NCBI RefSeq assembly: GCF_000237925.1
Contig: NC_031500.1
Coordinates: 8,114,698-8,178,697, forward strand
DNA length: 64,000 bases
Reading direction: 5' to 3'
Origin: Schistosoma mansoni
Lineage: Eukaryota > Platyhelminthes > Trematoda > Strigeidida > Schistosomatidae
The position numbers were made by a program, and so were the translations under genes. The notes beneath the pieces are model-generated. The model saw only the letters and a program-made list of their open reading frames with translations. It did no database searches and was not told the DNA's origin. This document shows, piece after piece, positions 47,830-60,800 of the stretch; the stretch's first letter is position 1; every line of letters starts with the position of its first letter.

Positions 47830-48235
47830 CAGTAAATATTAAAATAAACTAAAAAATTGGTTGGAATCATACCACACACAACATAAATACTTTTATTTAT
47901 TTCTTCTTCTTATGGGTATGTTTTATTACTAATGAATGATAATATAAATAATTAATTAATTAATTAAACCAATTATGTAATTGATCAATACGGAGAAGAG
48001 AAAACAAAATTGAGTTATGCTTGGTCTTACTTGGTCATCTTACAAATACTTTTATTGATTTATACCTAAAACACAATACATATAAATATATTTGTATGTA
48101 ACTGAATAATATACATTCTGTCTTACGATTTCTATACTTACTAGAGTGAAAAGAAAATTGAATAGATAATGAGGAAACTTATGGTTTAAAACAAATATAT
48201 TCAATTTATTGATCTAGTAAAAGATTTAAAAAAGG
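47830..48235. other. AT-rich stretch, no recognised feature
   Basis: Short TAAT repeats at about 47950; otherwise nothing supported. Confidence 0.4.
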
Positions 48236-48239
48236 ATGA

Positions 48240-49070
48240 TGATGCTAGTCAGTTTGTTAGTCAGCTACAACGTAGGACCAGGCACATATATGCATCGGTC
48301 CAAGTTACCATACCTCGTTAGCACAACAAGATGAACACCAAATTCATAGAAGTAGTTAATTGAGTGGTGGTAATATATAAAAGAAAGGTTGTATATAAGG
48401 ATATAGTATAGGAAGGAAGAAAGTTATGAAGCAGTTCTAATCTGAAGGTTTAAGGGAAGACAAAGAGTGTATACACCTGCGCAATTATGATCGATTCTGA
48501 GCCATGTCACACGGAGTCTCCAACCATTGGTTACGATAGTCACGCGGACCCCAACCAGGTAGTCTGCATCTGCCAACATGGCTCAGACTAGAAGTTAGTG
48601 ACTTCAAGCACTGATGCCACGTTTTGTTTTGGCCGCACCTAACTCTCTTCCAACCATCCCCTACACTAGTCAGCATTGCGCGTCGTGGTAATCGGTGTTC
48701 AGGCATATGTAACACGTGGCCCAACCATCTCAGTCGATGAAGATTCATCACCTCATCAACTGATTTACCATCATTCCCTAATACCCTGCGTCTAACCTCA
48801 CTATTACTTACCCGGTTATCCCAGCAGATGCGAGCAATATTTCTGAGGCACCTGTGGTCAAATACTAGTAACCTACGAGTATCTTCTACTCTTAATGGCC
48901 ACGTTTCACAGCCGTAAAGTAGAACAGAACGAACTGCTGCGCAGTATACTCGTCCCTTAATTGATAGACGGATATCTCGTCTTCGCCATAGGTGACGTAA
49001 GCTGGCAAAAGCTAAACGAGCTTTTTGAATCCATGCTGAGATTTCGTCAGACAAAATCGATTGTTCTGTG
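48240..49070 (-). mobile_element. Second-family non-LTR retrotransposon, longest C-terminal copy
   Basis: A 189-codon open frame (49054-48485) covers DEISAWIQKARLAFASLRHL, LLYGCETWPLRVEDTRRLL, CLRNIARICWDNRVSN and the GWKRVRCGQNKTWHQCLKSL end, followed by about 240 bp of 3' UTR with a gtca/gctagtcag-type end. It lacks the palm and endonuclease. It is the best template for this family in the window; the frame is open, so the insertion may be fairly young. Confidence 0.8.
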
Positions 49071-49258
49071 ATTTTATTGTCATTTAATTCACATTCTAGA
49101 AATATTAGTTCGTCGACAAAATGACGCTAAACCTAAAGTAGGATGACATGTGATTTTTAATAATTAAATATTTTAAATGATTAATAATTATTCTGCATCG
49201 AAGATATTCTGAGAAATTAATTCCTATTTCAAACGAAATAAAAGTTAACAACATGAAA

Positions 49259-49350
49259 TGTGCCTGAGATACAGGTACATCCAGCTGACGAGTCCCAAAC
49301 AGGACGAAACCCGCGTCCTGGATTCCACTGCTAGCCACTATCCATATATG
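49259..49350 (+). repeat. Family I SINE, 3' fragment with foldable hammerhead
   Basis: Starts at gatacaggtacatccag and runs to the 3' end (tagccactatccat). The tRNA-like head is missing. Carries the most intact family I ribozyme core in the window apart from the copy at 61.7 kb. Confidence 0.8.
49279..49323 (+). ncRNA. Hammerhead ribozyme, family I
   Basis: ATCCAG, CTGACGA, stem II GTCC/GGAC with loop CAAACA, GAAA, then CCCGCG ending in the GTC cleavage triplet (after 49317), then CTGGAT pairing with the 5' strand of stem I. The core is intact. Stem III reads ACCCGCGT, one base from the self-complementary ACGCGCGT. This is the arrangement known from schistosome Sm-alpha ribozymes. Confidence 0.83.
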
Positions 49351-49719
49351 CGTTGTTATTGTTCTCGAACTTGAGATTAAATTAATTTCGATCTGTTATC
49401 AGCAACTTGACATATCTCTGAATTAAGAGTTATTAGTTATTTGTACGTCACTGCTATAAGAGGGCGTAAACTGATGTAAAACTTGAGTATTTCTTATAAA
49501 AATTTAGATAGTTCATAATCAGAATATGAAACGTCAATCAGTAAGACAGCAACGAATAGAAAACAAACAATACGTCATAATGTGACGATTTGTTCGATTT
49601 CAGACTTCGACTCTAAAATGAAGCCTTTAAAACTACACTATATTCATAGGTTACTAGTATTTAATCACAAATACCTTAGAAGAATTACTCACTAATGTTA
49701 ATACCATAGGATAATCAGT

Positions 49720-50320
49720 GTTGATATTAGACGTAAGGCACTAGACATACATGGCAAGTCAGTTGACGAAGTATCAAGTCTCCATCAATTGAACTGTTTG
49801 GCATATTCATCACGTAGCTTCAACAACCACTTACGTCGACGCATAATGTTGGATGCAGTGTGTTGGGAAAAACATAAAGAGAACCAAACTAATATTTGTC
49901 ATCACAGCATGAAGTCATTGATTGTATGTCTGAACCGTATTGATATATGTATAGACTGTTTATTTGAGGTTATGAATGATTGGAGACATTGTGTCATGTG
50001 TTTCAGATGTGTGCACTCTTTGTTTTCTCTTATACCCTGAAATTCAGAATTACTCTTCACTTTCCATCCTACGAATAATTCCTTTCTTCATGAGTTATAT
50101 TCTTTATATATAATCTTTTTTACAACCACTGATGGTAATAATGTTTCGGTATTTATCTTGATAGTTTCGTTTAAATTTGGTATTGCAGTGTGGAAACATG
50201 GACTGGTGCAGATATATTCTAGATTCTATGTTGTCTATGACTGACTGAATGTAATGAATGTCCTGTAGCTTCTTTGTTATCTAGCCTAGAGGAAAACCAT
50301 TGAATAAACCTGTTGTCCAG
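49720..50320 (+). mobile_element. Second-family non-LTR retrotransposon, decayed copy
   Basis: Plus-strand residues GKSVDEVSSLHQLN and the HHSMKSLIVCLNRI segment align with the C-terminal part of the family, followed by a UTR-like stretch ending near 50320. Frameshifted. Confidence 0.55.
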
Positions 50321-50329
50321 TCAAATATA

Positions 50330-50962
50330 AATAGGATTGTTTGAACACTTTGTTATTTCGCGCTCAAATTTTGAACCACTGGACAACTAGCAGAAGTGCT
50401 TACAATCATTAAAAAGTATCTACGTGGAAGTGGACACCCATAGAAAATTACCAAGAAGTACATCGAAACTAATGAGAAGAAAACTTGATTTCTTTACTTT
50501 AACTCCCGAGAAGACGAAATTACTGAAATAATTAATCACGACATAAATGAGGTTTGCTGATCTAGAATCTGGGTTCATAACAAAATAAACTGCTCTCCAA
50601 GACAAACAAAATACGAAAGGTCTCTTTTTTTCATTACCTGCTACTTCATTTACCAATCTACATGTATTCGACACAGCACGCAAGTGAAAGAAAAGCGAGA
50701 GTTGTACATGTTCCATATAATTTGATACTAAACAGTTTAAAAGTTGTAAACAATTCAATAGCTCAGAATTTAGATCTTAATGAGCTAATGTTGACATTGT
50801 CAATCCTTCCACATTTTCAATAAACAAAATGAAGTAGACTTTCTTCGTTTCACAGAAGTGGTACAATAACAATTAAAAACCTAAATCAAATTTGTTTCCA
50901 GCAATAGGCACTTATCAGGTTATCATTTTCAATTGTAAATTCACATAATTACTAAAAGTCAT
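50330..50962. other. AT-rich stretch, no recognised feature
   Basis: A 112-codon minus-strand frame (50420-50758) is open but shows no recognisable motif, splice context or similarity; I do not call it a gene. Confidence 0.35.
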
Positions 50963-51166
50963 ATGTTTGTATTAACTCCGCCTGTAGCTCTTATAGAGTT
51001 ACTACCAGTCCCAAATCCGGGTAAAGGAGAAGGGTTGGGCATGGGTTTAGCGACACCATCCTGTAGAAAACTAACTCGCTAAGAAAACGCTCACCAGAAC
51101 TGGTGGGCGGCCTATGCTCCTCCACGAAGGGTAACAGGCGTAAGTAAGTAAGTAAATGTTTTTATT
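50963..51166 (+). mobile_element. 182-bp mini-RTE: 5' UTR fused to 3' terminus
   Basis: Element 50974-51155 joins about 120 bp of the RTE 5' UTR (aactccgcctgtagctctta to cgctcaccagaa) directly to the last about 55 bp (ctggtgggcggcctatgctc to the TAAG tail). Flanking repeats ATGTTTGTATT and ATGTTTTTATT (10 of 11 matching) indicate it inserted as a unit. No coding sequence remains, so it must have been mobilised by another copy's proteins. Confidence 0.85.
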
Positions 51167-51828
51167 ATTACTATTTATTTAATTGTGCTTATTTTATTAT
51201 GTGATCATTACCAAATCACTTTTAACTTTGTCTACATCTAAATATGTGTAAACTTTTGTAAACCATTCAGACATTCTACAATCATTGTGTAATTCATCTG
51301 ATCAGTTTTCGGACATATTTATATTATGATTACATGGAGCAAACTTTGATAGTGCAAACAGCGGGCAAGTGTTAAAATGAACTTGTGTTTAGATTATTTT
51401 AAACATAAAGTGAAAATTCCCATTTTGACATTTGTTAATTAAAAAGGAACGAATCGAGCGAAGAAATTTCTTTTCAATTAGTTTTTCATCATGGCTCTAC
51501 ACTAATATATATATATGATTTACAATAATTAAATAACACTCATCGAGTAGATACGTTACGTAATGATTATATAATGACATCGATTATAAACTAACATTAA
51601 TTGGAAGAGAAGGATTAATACTAATCAAAGTTATTATTCGAAAATCAAGCTGTTGCTACGTTGCATAATATATAAAAATAAGAAGAAAGAACTAACAAAA
51701 TATTTTGATGAATGGTCAGTAATATAGTAGTTATGTAAGAATCAAGAGACGAATGAAGAGAATAAGTAAAATACCAAAAAATGGAAGGAATAAGATAATT
51801 GTTTACCGAAATTATGCTACAAACTCCG

Positions 51829-52074
51829 CTATACCGATGGCCAAGGTAGCGAGAGTGGTTGTACAAACTTCTTTTGGATACAAAGGTTCGGTTTATGGAT
51901 ATGAATTGCGATGGCTTCAGCTATGTGCAATAGACGAGCTCGTAAACCATGTGACAAATTTGATGGAATATGATAGATAACCTTAAAAGCTTTATTCAGT
52001 TCAACATGATGACCTGTGTCCACCAAGTGAGCGAGAATAGAACTCTTAATCCCCTTTACCTGTCCTTTAGTCAA
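51829..52074 (-). pseudogene. Penelope GIY-YIG endonuclease, C-terminal part (left arm)
   Basis: Encodes LTKGQVKGIKSSILAHLVDT through LRARLLHIAEAIAIHIHKP and LCIQKKFVQPLSLPWPSV. The E in AEAIAI and the following P-LC-Q pattern match the end of Penelope GIY-YIG domains. The G-Y-Y-G start of the domain is missing, because the segment begins at the inversion junction. The identical reading is repeated in the right arm. Confidence 0.85.
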
Positions 52075-52083
52075 CCATGACGG

Positions 52084-52338
52084 ATGGTGTTCTGTTATTC
52101 GTTGATGGCAAAACTAGAAAATGGTCCACTCAAAGACACAATTAGCCATCTAACATCATATTGTCGCTATATAGATGATACCTTCATAGTATTAGAAAAA
52201 GAACATGAAAAGGAGAACATCCTTAATATATTTAATAATATCCACCCATCAATTACGTTTACACTAGAAGAAGAACAGAATGGTAGTATATCGTTTTTAC
52301 TGCCCTTCTTAACCTCTGTGTCAAGATTTCTTCAGTAG
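52084..52338 (+). pseudogene. Penelope reverse transcriptase fragment (left arm)
   Basis: Starts at the inversion junction and encodes MAKLENGPLKDTISHL, CRYIDDTFIVLEKEHEKE (the YIDD catalytic box) and ITFTLEEEQNGSISFL. At 52299 it runs out of the arm into unrelated reading. Fragment only. Confidence 0.85.
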
Positions 52339-52340
52339 CA

Positions 52341-52862
52341 TCATTTAAGAATTGTAACTTTAGGAACAGTAGGTACCTTTGTCCTTCTTTTCGTCTCCGT
52401 CATATGTTTGTCGATGAATTTCATTGGATACCCATTCCTACTAAGCAAGTTTCGAATATTAGCCAATTCATCTAAAATAATGTCATCAGAGCAAATCATT
52501 CTAGCACGATGAGTTAGGATCTTTATTAGGTTTCTTTTGTATTTCATTGGTACTGCGCTATAGAAATGAGTGTACTGTCCAACTGTAGATTTTCTATGTA
52601 ATCCTCTTTTTAATGTTCCGTCTATTCTTCTGGTTAGTTGGACATCTAAAAACGATATACTACCATTCTGTTCTTCTTCTAGTGTAAACGTAATTGATGG
52701 GTGGATATTATTAAATATATTAAGGATGTTCTCCTTTTCATGTTCTTTTTCTAATACTATGAAGGTATCATCTATATAGCGACAATATGATGTTAGATGG
52801 CTAATTGTGTCTTTGAGTGGACCATTTTCTAGTTTTGCCATCAACGAATAACAGAACACCAT
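52341..52862 (-). pseudogene. Penelope reverse transcriptase fragment (right arm and spacer)
   Basis: The longer copy of the same fragment: YIDDTF box, FLDVQLTRRIDGTLKRGLHR, QYTHFYSAVPMKYKRNLI and RNGYPMKFIDKHM, 173 codons. These are the palm-to-thumb motifs of Penelope-like reverse transcriptases, which are related to telomerase. The fingers domain upstream and the link to the endonuclease are missing. Confidence 0.87.
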
Positions 52863-52871
52863 CCGTCATGG

Positions 52872-53117
52872 TTGACTAAAGGACAGGTAAAGGGGATTAA
52901 GAGTTCTATTCTCGCTCACTTGGTGGACACAGGTCATCATGTTGAACTGAATAAAGCTTTTAAGGTTATCTATCATATTCCATCAAATTTGTCACATGGT
53001 TTACGAGCTCGTCTATTGCACATAGCTGAAGCCATCGCAATTCATATCCATAAACCGAACCTTTGTATCCAAAAGAAGTTTGTACAACCACTCTCGCTAC
53101 CTTGGCCATCGGTATAG
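52872..53117 (+). pseudogene. Penelope GIY-YIG endonuclease, C-terminal part (right arm)
   Basis: Identical in amino acid sequence to the left-arm copy (51829-52074), in mirror orientation. The lack of differences between arms points to a recent event, to conversion between arms, or to an assembly fold-back that should be checked. Confidence 0.85.
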
Positions 53118-54535
53118 CGGAGTTTGTAGCATAATTTCGGTAAACAATTATCTTATTCCTTCCATTTTTTGGTATTTTACTTATTCTCTTCATTCGTCTC
53201 TTGATTCTTACATAACTACTATATTACTGACCATTCATCAAAATATTTTGTTAGTTCTTTCTTCTCATTTTTATATATTATGCAACGTAGCAACAGCTTG
53301 ATTTTCGAATAATAACTTTGATTAGTATTAATCCTTCTCTTCCAATTAATGTTAGTTTATAATCGATGTCATTATATAATCATTACGTAACGTATCTACT
53401 CGATGAGTGTTATTTAATTATTGTAAATCATATATATATATTAGTGTAGAGCCATGATGAAAAACTAGTTGAAAAGAAATTTCTTCGCTCGATTCGTTCC
53501 TTTTTATTTTAAACATGTTGTAAAGCAACATTTAGTAACCAGTATGAATAACCCACGAATGTTCACTTTAAATAATAGAATATATCTCAATCATAAGGTT
53601 GGAATCCATTCAGGAACAGCTTATGCTTCACATTCTTCGCACCAATTCTAACTTAAATAATAAATACACATGTGATAAACATGAACTCAAATCTTCATAG
53701 AAGAGAAGACTTAAACTTAATCTCATCTTCTTCATCGAAATACGTAATAAACTATATTTTACATTCAATTAAGAAACTCCTACTCACATCACATGTAACT
53801 CTTTGTCATTAGTGAAACAATCATATTCTAAATCTTCTCTCCATATCAATTACTTGACCAGTAAATTTTCCAAACTCTGGAATACTTAACCACAATGTGT
53901 CCGTGAAATAAGATCACTCCCAACATGAACGGTTTATCATAAACTAACCTGACACATGTACTCTGGCAGACCAGACTGATTGAATGACTGACTGACCTAT
54001 TGTAGTAATTATTGCTTTAATTGTTATGTGATCTCTGATTCAATTTCATTTCCTCTCGTGTTGTCGATGATCATAATCGATTGGTTATGGCTCAGCAATT
54101 GACCTTCAATACACCGTTCATATATCAACGGTATCTCCACTTAAAATGAGATAGAAGTTCCCCCTGAACACTTTCATTGTTGTAAAACGTGTGGAAATAG
54201 TACTACCTCATCTATTTTTGAACTAGAATATATCAAACAGTCTAATATCACATATCTGTCCTCTACATTTAATATCACTATCTATATCGATCTGAGTACG
54301 CCCCCTGTTAACTGGTTGAATTCTGTAACTGGTATTGTCGGAATATATAACAATAATAATAATAACAATAATTAGCGTCAAATACAATTGAAATCATAAC
54401 AATTCAAAGAGGAAACAATTGTGCTATTATTATGGAATCAGTGATAGAAAGCAACACAGTTTACACTTGTGCACATGTGGAAATAATATCTAATTATGTT
54501 AAGAAACTAATTGAAATACACAAAAATATATTGTA

Positions 54536-57500
54536 TTATGAAGTAGTGGCTTTATTTATAAAGTCGGTTTTCATCTCTATCGCTGTTTCTACATATGTTA
54601 TAGTTTCTTCTTTTATTGGTTTTTCAAAAAGACTTGCGATCAATTGGAAAATACTACCAGCATAGATAAGTAAACAAGCTGACCAAGCCATAGGTATCAT
54701 ACCACCAGGTGAATATATTGTATTTTCACGAACAATCTAAGCAGAAAATTATAAATCCATCAAATTCTATGACATAAACATATATAATATTAAGAAAATA
54801 CGCACCCGTTTAAGCTCTCAGCATCATGACTGATAAGCATACTCTGTCATCATTTAGGCCACCTACTTACTGTTTATATGGGGATTTTCTTATTTGACCT
54901 TGTTTCGCATTCTCCGAAAACATTGTACGCACTGAGTAACCAAACGTTGTTAATATGATCTCTGTGTGTCAGTTTATGAAAATGTCATGAGTGGTCTGAT
55001 TAAAAGGTGACGTTCTCTAGGTAGTTCCTCTTGTGGTACAATTGGTTGTTACGTAACAGGATCAGTTTGATGCATGCATAACTTACAAATATGGTTCACA
55101 TGAGAATTGGAGTATTGCAGAAATTTTCACAGTATAGTGGATGTTAAAGTGAAAGTTGCGATTCACTTAAGAAATTATGATGGGTCATCATGAAATATCG
55201 GTAGCCTAAAGACTATTGTGTAAATAACCAGAATACTATTGAACACTCGTATTATGATGTCGAAATCTCACAACATGATTCCAGTACTTCGAAATCAATA
55301 CTTAGAATCGTCTCAAAATAAAATGTGGATGAACTCTGTTTCACAATGGCAATCAAATGTTGACATTTATCTGGACGCATTGAATGAGCATTCGAATATT
55401 TAAAACAGAATACTGAATGTCTTATACGAGAGTTAAATGCTAAGTAAGATCACTGACGTTTTCCTCAACCACAAACTGAACAATATCATAAAATCTATCT
55501 GATGAAAGAACTATCGTAGTAATGTTACATTCATACTGTTGAAATGAATGTTACTTATCCGGAAAGATAGTGTAGATCTGAGAGTGTAATAAACATCGTC
55601 AGTGATCACCCATAACAGATTGTAGTCGATGCTTGCAAACTTATGCTCACAACTCAAATGAGTAATTCAATATGGAATTTCAGTACTATGTTGAAAACAT
55701 TTGACATTATTTTGCGACCTACTGACAATAATAAACAGATACAAAGCTATACACTTATCGTTTGAATCTTACCGTTGTCCATGCAGATCTGGCTGATTTT
55801 AGCTCAGTATCTAGTCGATAATTTTCTTGCGACATATTTTCGTAATATATCAGAAGACTGATGAAATAAATTAAACCTGTTTGGTTCAAGAAAATGGAAT
55901 TCAATGAACAAAATTGTTGAAACCTGAGTTGTAAATAAACACACATATTCATCTGAAATTCATAATGATTAGTTAGAAATGAAAATTGTTGAGAAAACGG
56001 TTTAGAGATAAGACGATATTTGTTTGTGTTTGTAAATCGTATGATCAAAGGTTGATATGCATTTTCAGTAGTTCTGATATGTGTTTTGACACATCAATTG
56101 TCACGTGACTAAATCGCCAATTACTATTCCGACTTATGTGACTTTGGCGCTATGCCAGACTAATAACGCGTTAACCAGTACGAGCTACTTGGAGTCAAAT
56201 CTCAGTCTATATTGGTTGTTGTTGTGCGCTAACTCCGCCTGTAGACCCTCCGTGGTCTACTGTCGGTCCCAAGCCAGGATGAAGGAGGAGGGTTTGGCAT
56301 GGGGTTGGCGACCTCATCCCGTAGAACACCAACTCTCTAAAAAACACTAACCAGACAATATTATTCAAACCATTTAAACTCTGTCCTCCGAGTTGAGGGA
56401 AGAATTATGACGTCTCATGTTGAAAGCCGAGTTCCTTCGGAAGTCATGAGGCCGATGCCGCTTCTAACAACCAGAGCAACAATTTATCTAGATGCGTGGA
56501 ATGCTCGTACAATGTGGGAGGCCGGGAGAGTCTTCCAAATTGCTGCAGAAATGAGAAAATACAACCTGGAGGTGCTTGGGATCAGTGAAATACATTGAAC
56601 GCAGGTCGGACAGCAACGACTATCTTCAGGAGAGCATCTGTTATACTCCGGCCATCAATAAGAGAATGCTCCACATGCACAAGGAGTTGCATTGATGCTG
56701 TCCAAACAAGCACAAAATGCACTCAAAGGATGAGAATCTCATGGACCAAGGATCATCAAAACCTCCTTCAACACAAAGAATGAGGGCATTACAATGAATG
56801 TCATTTGATGCTACGTGCCTACCAACGACTACAACGAAGACGTTAAAGATCAATTCTACGATAGGCTGCAGTCGATCGTCGAGAAGTGTCCAACAAAAGA
56901 CCTGACCATTCTGATGAAGAACTAGTACCTGCAGACTGGAAAGAAGGACATCTGATCAAAATACCAAAGAAAGGCGATCTCGTCAAGTGTGAAAACTACA
57001 GAAGCATCATACTTCTCTCAATACCAGGAAAAGTCTTCAACAGCGTGTTGTTAAGCAGAATGAAGGACTGCGTTAACGCCCAACTTCGAGATCAACAAGC
57101 TGGGTTTCGTAAGGATAGATCGTGCATAGATCAAATCGCAACTCTACGTATCATTGTGGAACAATCAATGGAATGGAATTCATCACTCTACATCAACTTC
57201 ATTGACTAGGAGAAGGCATTTGATAGCGTGGACAGGACGGCACTATGGAGGCTTCTTCGACATTACGGCGTGCCTGAGAAGATAAGCAATATCATACGGC
57301 ATTCCTATGATAGAATAAATCAGAACTAGAAAGGAAGGCCCAGGACAGAGTGGGTTAGAGAATGCTGGTCGGCGACCTTTGCTCCATTGTGAGTAACAGG
57401 CGTGTGTGAGTAAGTAAGTTGTTGTGCCCCACACATTTGAGTTCAGAGCACCATCTTCCAAACTCATGACAGGTGATATCTTATCAGATACAAACTATCT

Positions 57501-57766
57501 ACTTCATTCATATTTTCCTCTTCACCTAATCAGTAACTTGTATACTTAAACACGTTTCGAATTAAAATGTTGTACAGATTCAAATCTCCTTCTTATAAAA
57601 CCGTTTTATTCAGTTCCAGGTAGTTTATCTACTCAGGTTTCGTATATATGTATGCAGTTATCGGTTTTGTCCCATATTGTTGTGTAAAGGAAACTTGTTG
57701 AAATACTTTGTGATGAGAATTCTATATTGTCCCAAAAAAATTATTATTGAGTAAAGCCAGAGGGAA

Positions 57767-57839
<73 letters not shown>

Positions 57840-60800
57840 TGTTATTATTATGTGAAGAAGTACCTCACACTGAGCCACAAAATCTCATTTTCATACTCAT
57901 TCAGATACTACAAATGTATTATTTTTATTAATAGCAGTCTTTTCAATGGCCAATTCATTCGAATTTTACCAAGTGGAAATTCCATGATGATACCGACAAA
58001 CTCTCAATATACATGGGTTGCAGTAAACCTAATGTAACATGAATTCCATTATTTTTCAATGTCTAAACCAAACTAATCTGTTATGCCACAATTATTTCAT
58101 ATCTCTTGAAGTTGGAGAATGATGATGATGATTCCATTCTGTGAGTTTGATGTTGTTATCAGTTTACTAGTTGTATCACAGATTTTCAACCTATGCATAC
58201 TTCAATCGTGTCACTTCACACAGAAACTTCTACGTATGATTCATACTACTTGAATTTAAAAAGTAATGAATCAGTTTTTGGAAATTTGTGCAACTACTTG
58301 TAATTAATTCCGATGATCATTTCGGATAAACATAAGTAGCACAAACAGAAATGTTGATCGTGAGGCAAATATGTTTACTACATAGTAAATAAAGTTCTTT
58401 TGAAAGCTATCAGTCATCATACATGTGTACGTAGCATGTTTTACATATCTGTAGAAAAATGTTCACAAAGATTTAAAGTGACCATGCGATTGATTGTTTG
58501 TGACGAATATACATGTATACATATACGACAACAGAACTCATCTATCTAGAACAGGTTAAAACACTCGGTTTTTAGTCACAGTCACTGTCCAAATGCTAGT
58601 AGTACTACTATCCGTGAAACCCGAACTGAATTGATGCCGATTATGTTCAAACTGGGACCTATTGTTTGAAAACTCGATAGTTTTACGATCGAACCACTTT
58701 TCCACTTATGTTATATGACGACGTAAAATACATGAAATTAATTTACCTGTAAACCATAATGCTGCGCCTCCACCCAAAGCTGCATATTGAGCTGTTCGAT
58801 ATCTGATTTTCTCTGGTGTCATACATGCTGTGAGAAGAATTGTACATGTTATAATGATGTTGATGAAAACCAAGATGATCGCAGCGATTTGCAGTATGTT
58901 TATAGTATGTCTCATTACTGAGAAAAAATGAATTCGTAAAGTTTATTGATTACCATGTATATCTAATATGAAATTTTTTTGTTTTATGCAAAAACATGAG
59001 CATACGATATATATATGCCATGGCTTTCCCAACTTAAGTTTGACTGTTCCTAATTGCTGTGTTCGTGTACTTCCTTTCTCTAATCTTGTCCAGAGTGCCC
59101 ACAGAGATCCAGTCTTTCTTCTGACATTATTTGCGACCCAGTCACTCTGGAGATGTTGAATTTATTACCACTTCAGTCCCTGTCCAATGTCTCTCCATAG
59201 TAGATTTCTGTTTTTCTAACAGATCTCGTAGGGCATGAAGCTTGTTGCTGAGATCCATCTTGAACTCAGTGAGTCTACTGTCGTCCCGAATGAAATAGAA
59301 TACGTCACTGAGCATAATAGTTAAAAGTACAAGTGGATAGTAGGCACGATTCTAGCCGATCTCTTCCTAGTCAAGCTAGAAACTGGACCACTTAATGAGA
59401 CTATTATGAAGCTTGATTTATACTGCCGCTACATCGACAACACATTCATTGTCGTAAACAAGAACACCAGTAGGGATAAACCCTTAGAAAATTTCAACAG
59501 TGTACATCCAGCGGTTAGTTTCACTGGTGAAGGTGAGTGTGGCAAAAAGCTGAATTTCCCTGATGTCACACTAAGCAGGCGAAGTGATGGTTCGTTAAGT
59601 AGAAGTGTGTATAGAAAAAGTCATTCAGCCTGCCAATATACTCACTTCTATAGCTTTACACCTATCCGATATAAGATAAATTTGGTTAGATGCCTCACTA
59701 CTAGAGCAAAAAAGATCTGTTCAGTAAATACTTCAAGTCAGGAGCTGGAATTTTTCAATAACTCACTGACAGAGATCGGCTACCCTAGTGCGTTCATTAA
59801 GAAGTACATGTATGATAAAAGAAAGAAGTCTGAGATTTCAACTGTTCTAACGAAACCTTTATACATGAAACTACAATTCAACGGGGATGTGGCTAGTGAT
59901 ACGCTGAAAGATAGGTTAATGAAAGTAATTAGAAGGACATTCTACTCAGCCAATCTTGCGTTGACTTTCTGGAGTCGACCAACGATGCCTACTCAAGCGA
60001 AGGAAAAATTACCTGAGTAGGCCTCCTCTATGTGCATTTATAAGTTCAGCTGCTCCTGTGGAGATAGCTATATCGGGCGTTCTACTAGGCAACTTAATGA
60101 GTGAATATCTACCAGCATGTTTTGGGAAGGGCCAGATAAAAACAATATGCAGTTCTATCTTGGCACATCTAATTGATAGTGGTTGTAATGTAGATAAATC
60201 GAAATCATCTCTAGTGATCTATAGTATACCTCCATCATTTCTCAACGGAGTTCGTTCCCGTCTCCTTCATATAGCTTAAGCCATAGGAATTCGTACATTT
60301 TCATCCCAATTTATGTGTACAGAAGAAATTTGTAAACTCCCTATCCCTTCCATGGCCGGACATAACAAAGGACATTACTATTTTATTTGAGTTTTATTTT
60401 TAATTTCGTTATCCTTTGTTTGTAATTTTCCCCCTTTTTCCGTTTTGAAAACAATATTGTTCGCTTACATGTGTTGTTCTAATTTTCCCAATGTTTGCTC
60501 AATCCTTGTTTAGATTAAGACATGGCTTTAACACCAACAAGTGGTAATCTCAAGCAATATCATCTCTCTTTGTTATCATTTCTTCCATCAAACCTTTGAA
60601 ATTTTCATTGATATGTAAGTTACTAATCTGATCATCTGTAGTGTAATCCAGTAAAATCCATGTAGCTCAGCGCATGCATTTGTGTGAGAAATCAGTACCA
60701 CCAACAAGCATGTTGTTGAAAGCACATAGACTTCTTAGTCAATAAATATTCTCGTTCCTCACTTCCACTCCATGTAGCCGCACTATGTTTTCATACGTTG

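Larger units (their letters stand above)
51394..53517. mobile_element. Palindromic Penelope-like element composite with 13-bp target duplication
   Basis: Direct repeats ttattttaaacat (51394-51406 and 53505-53517) flank 2,098 bp. Arms 51441-52299 and 52647-53506 are reverse complements over about 860 bp, with a 347-bp spacer; 34 extra bases (51407-51440) lie only on the left. The spacer extends the right-hand copy's reverse transcriptase. In each arm the reverse transcriptase and the GIY-YIG fragment are themselves head-to-head, joining near 52080. Copy A has the uninterrupted target at about 24813-24826. Penelope elements are known for inverted and partial copies. Confidence 0.9.

Noticed and set aside
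53201-53500. Searched the Penelope arms for a hammerhead, as reported in Penelope-like elements
   Set aside because: A CTCGATGAG-like string occurs, but no CTGANGA plus GAAA combination with stems could be built.
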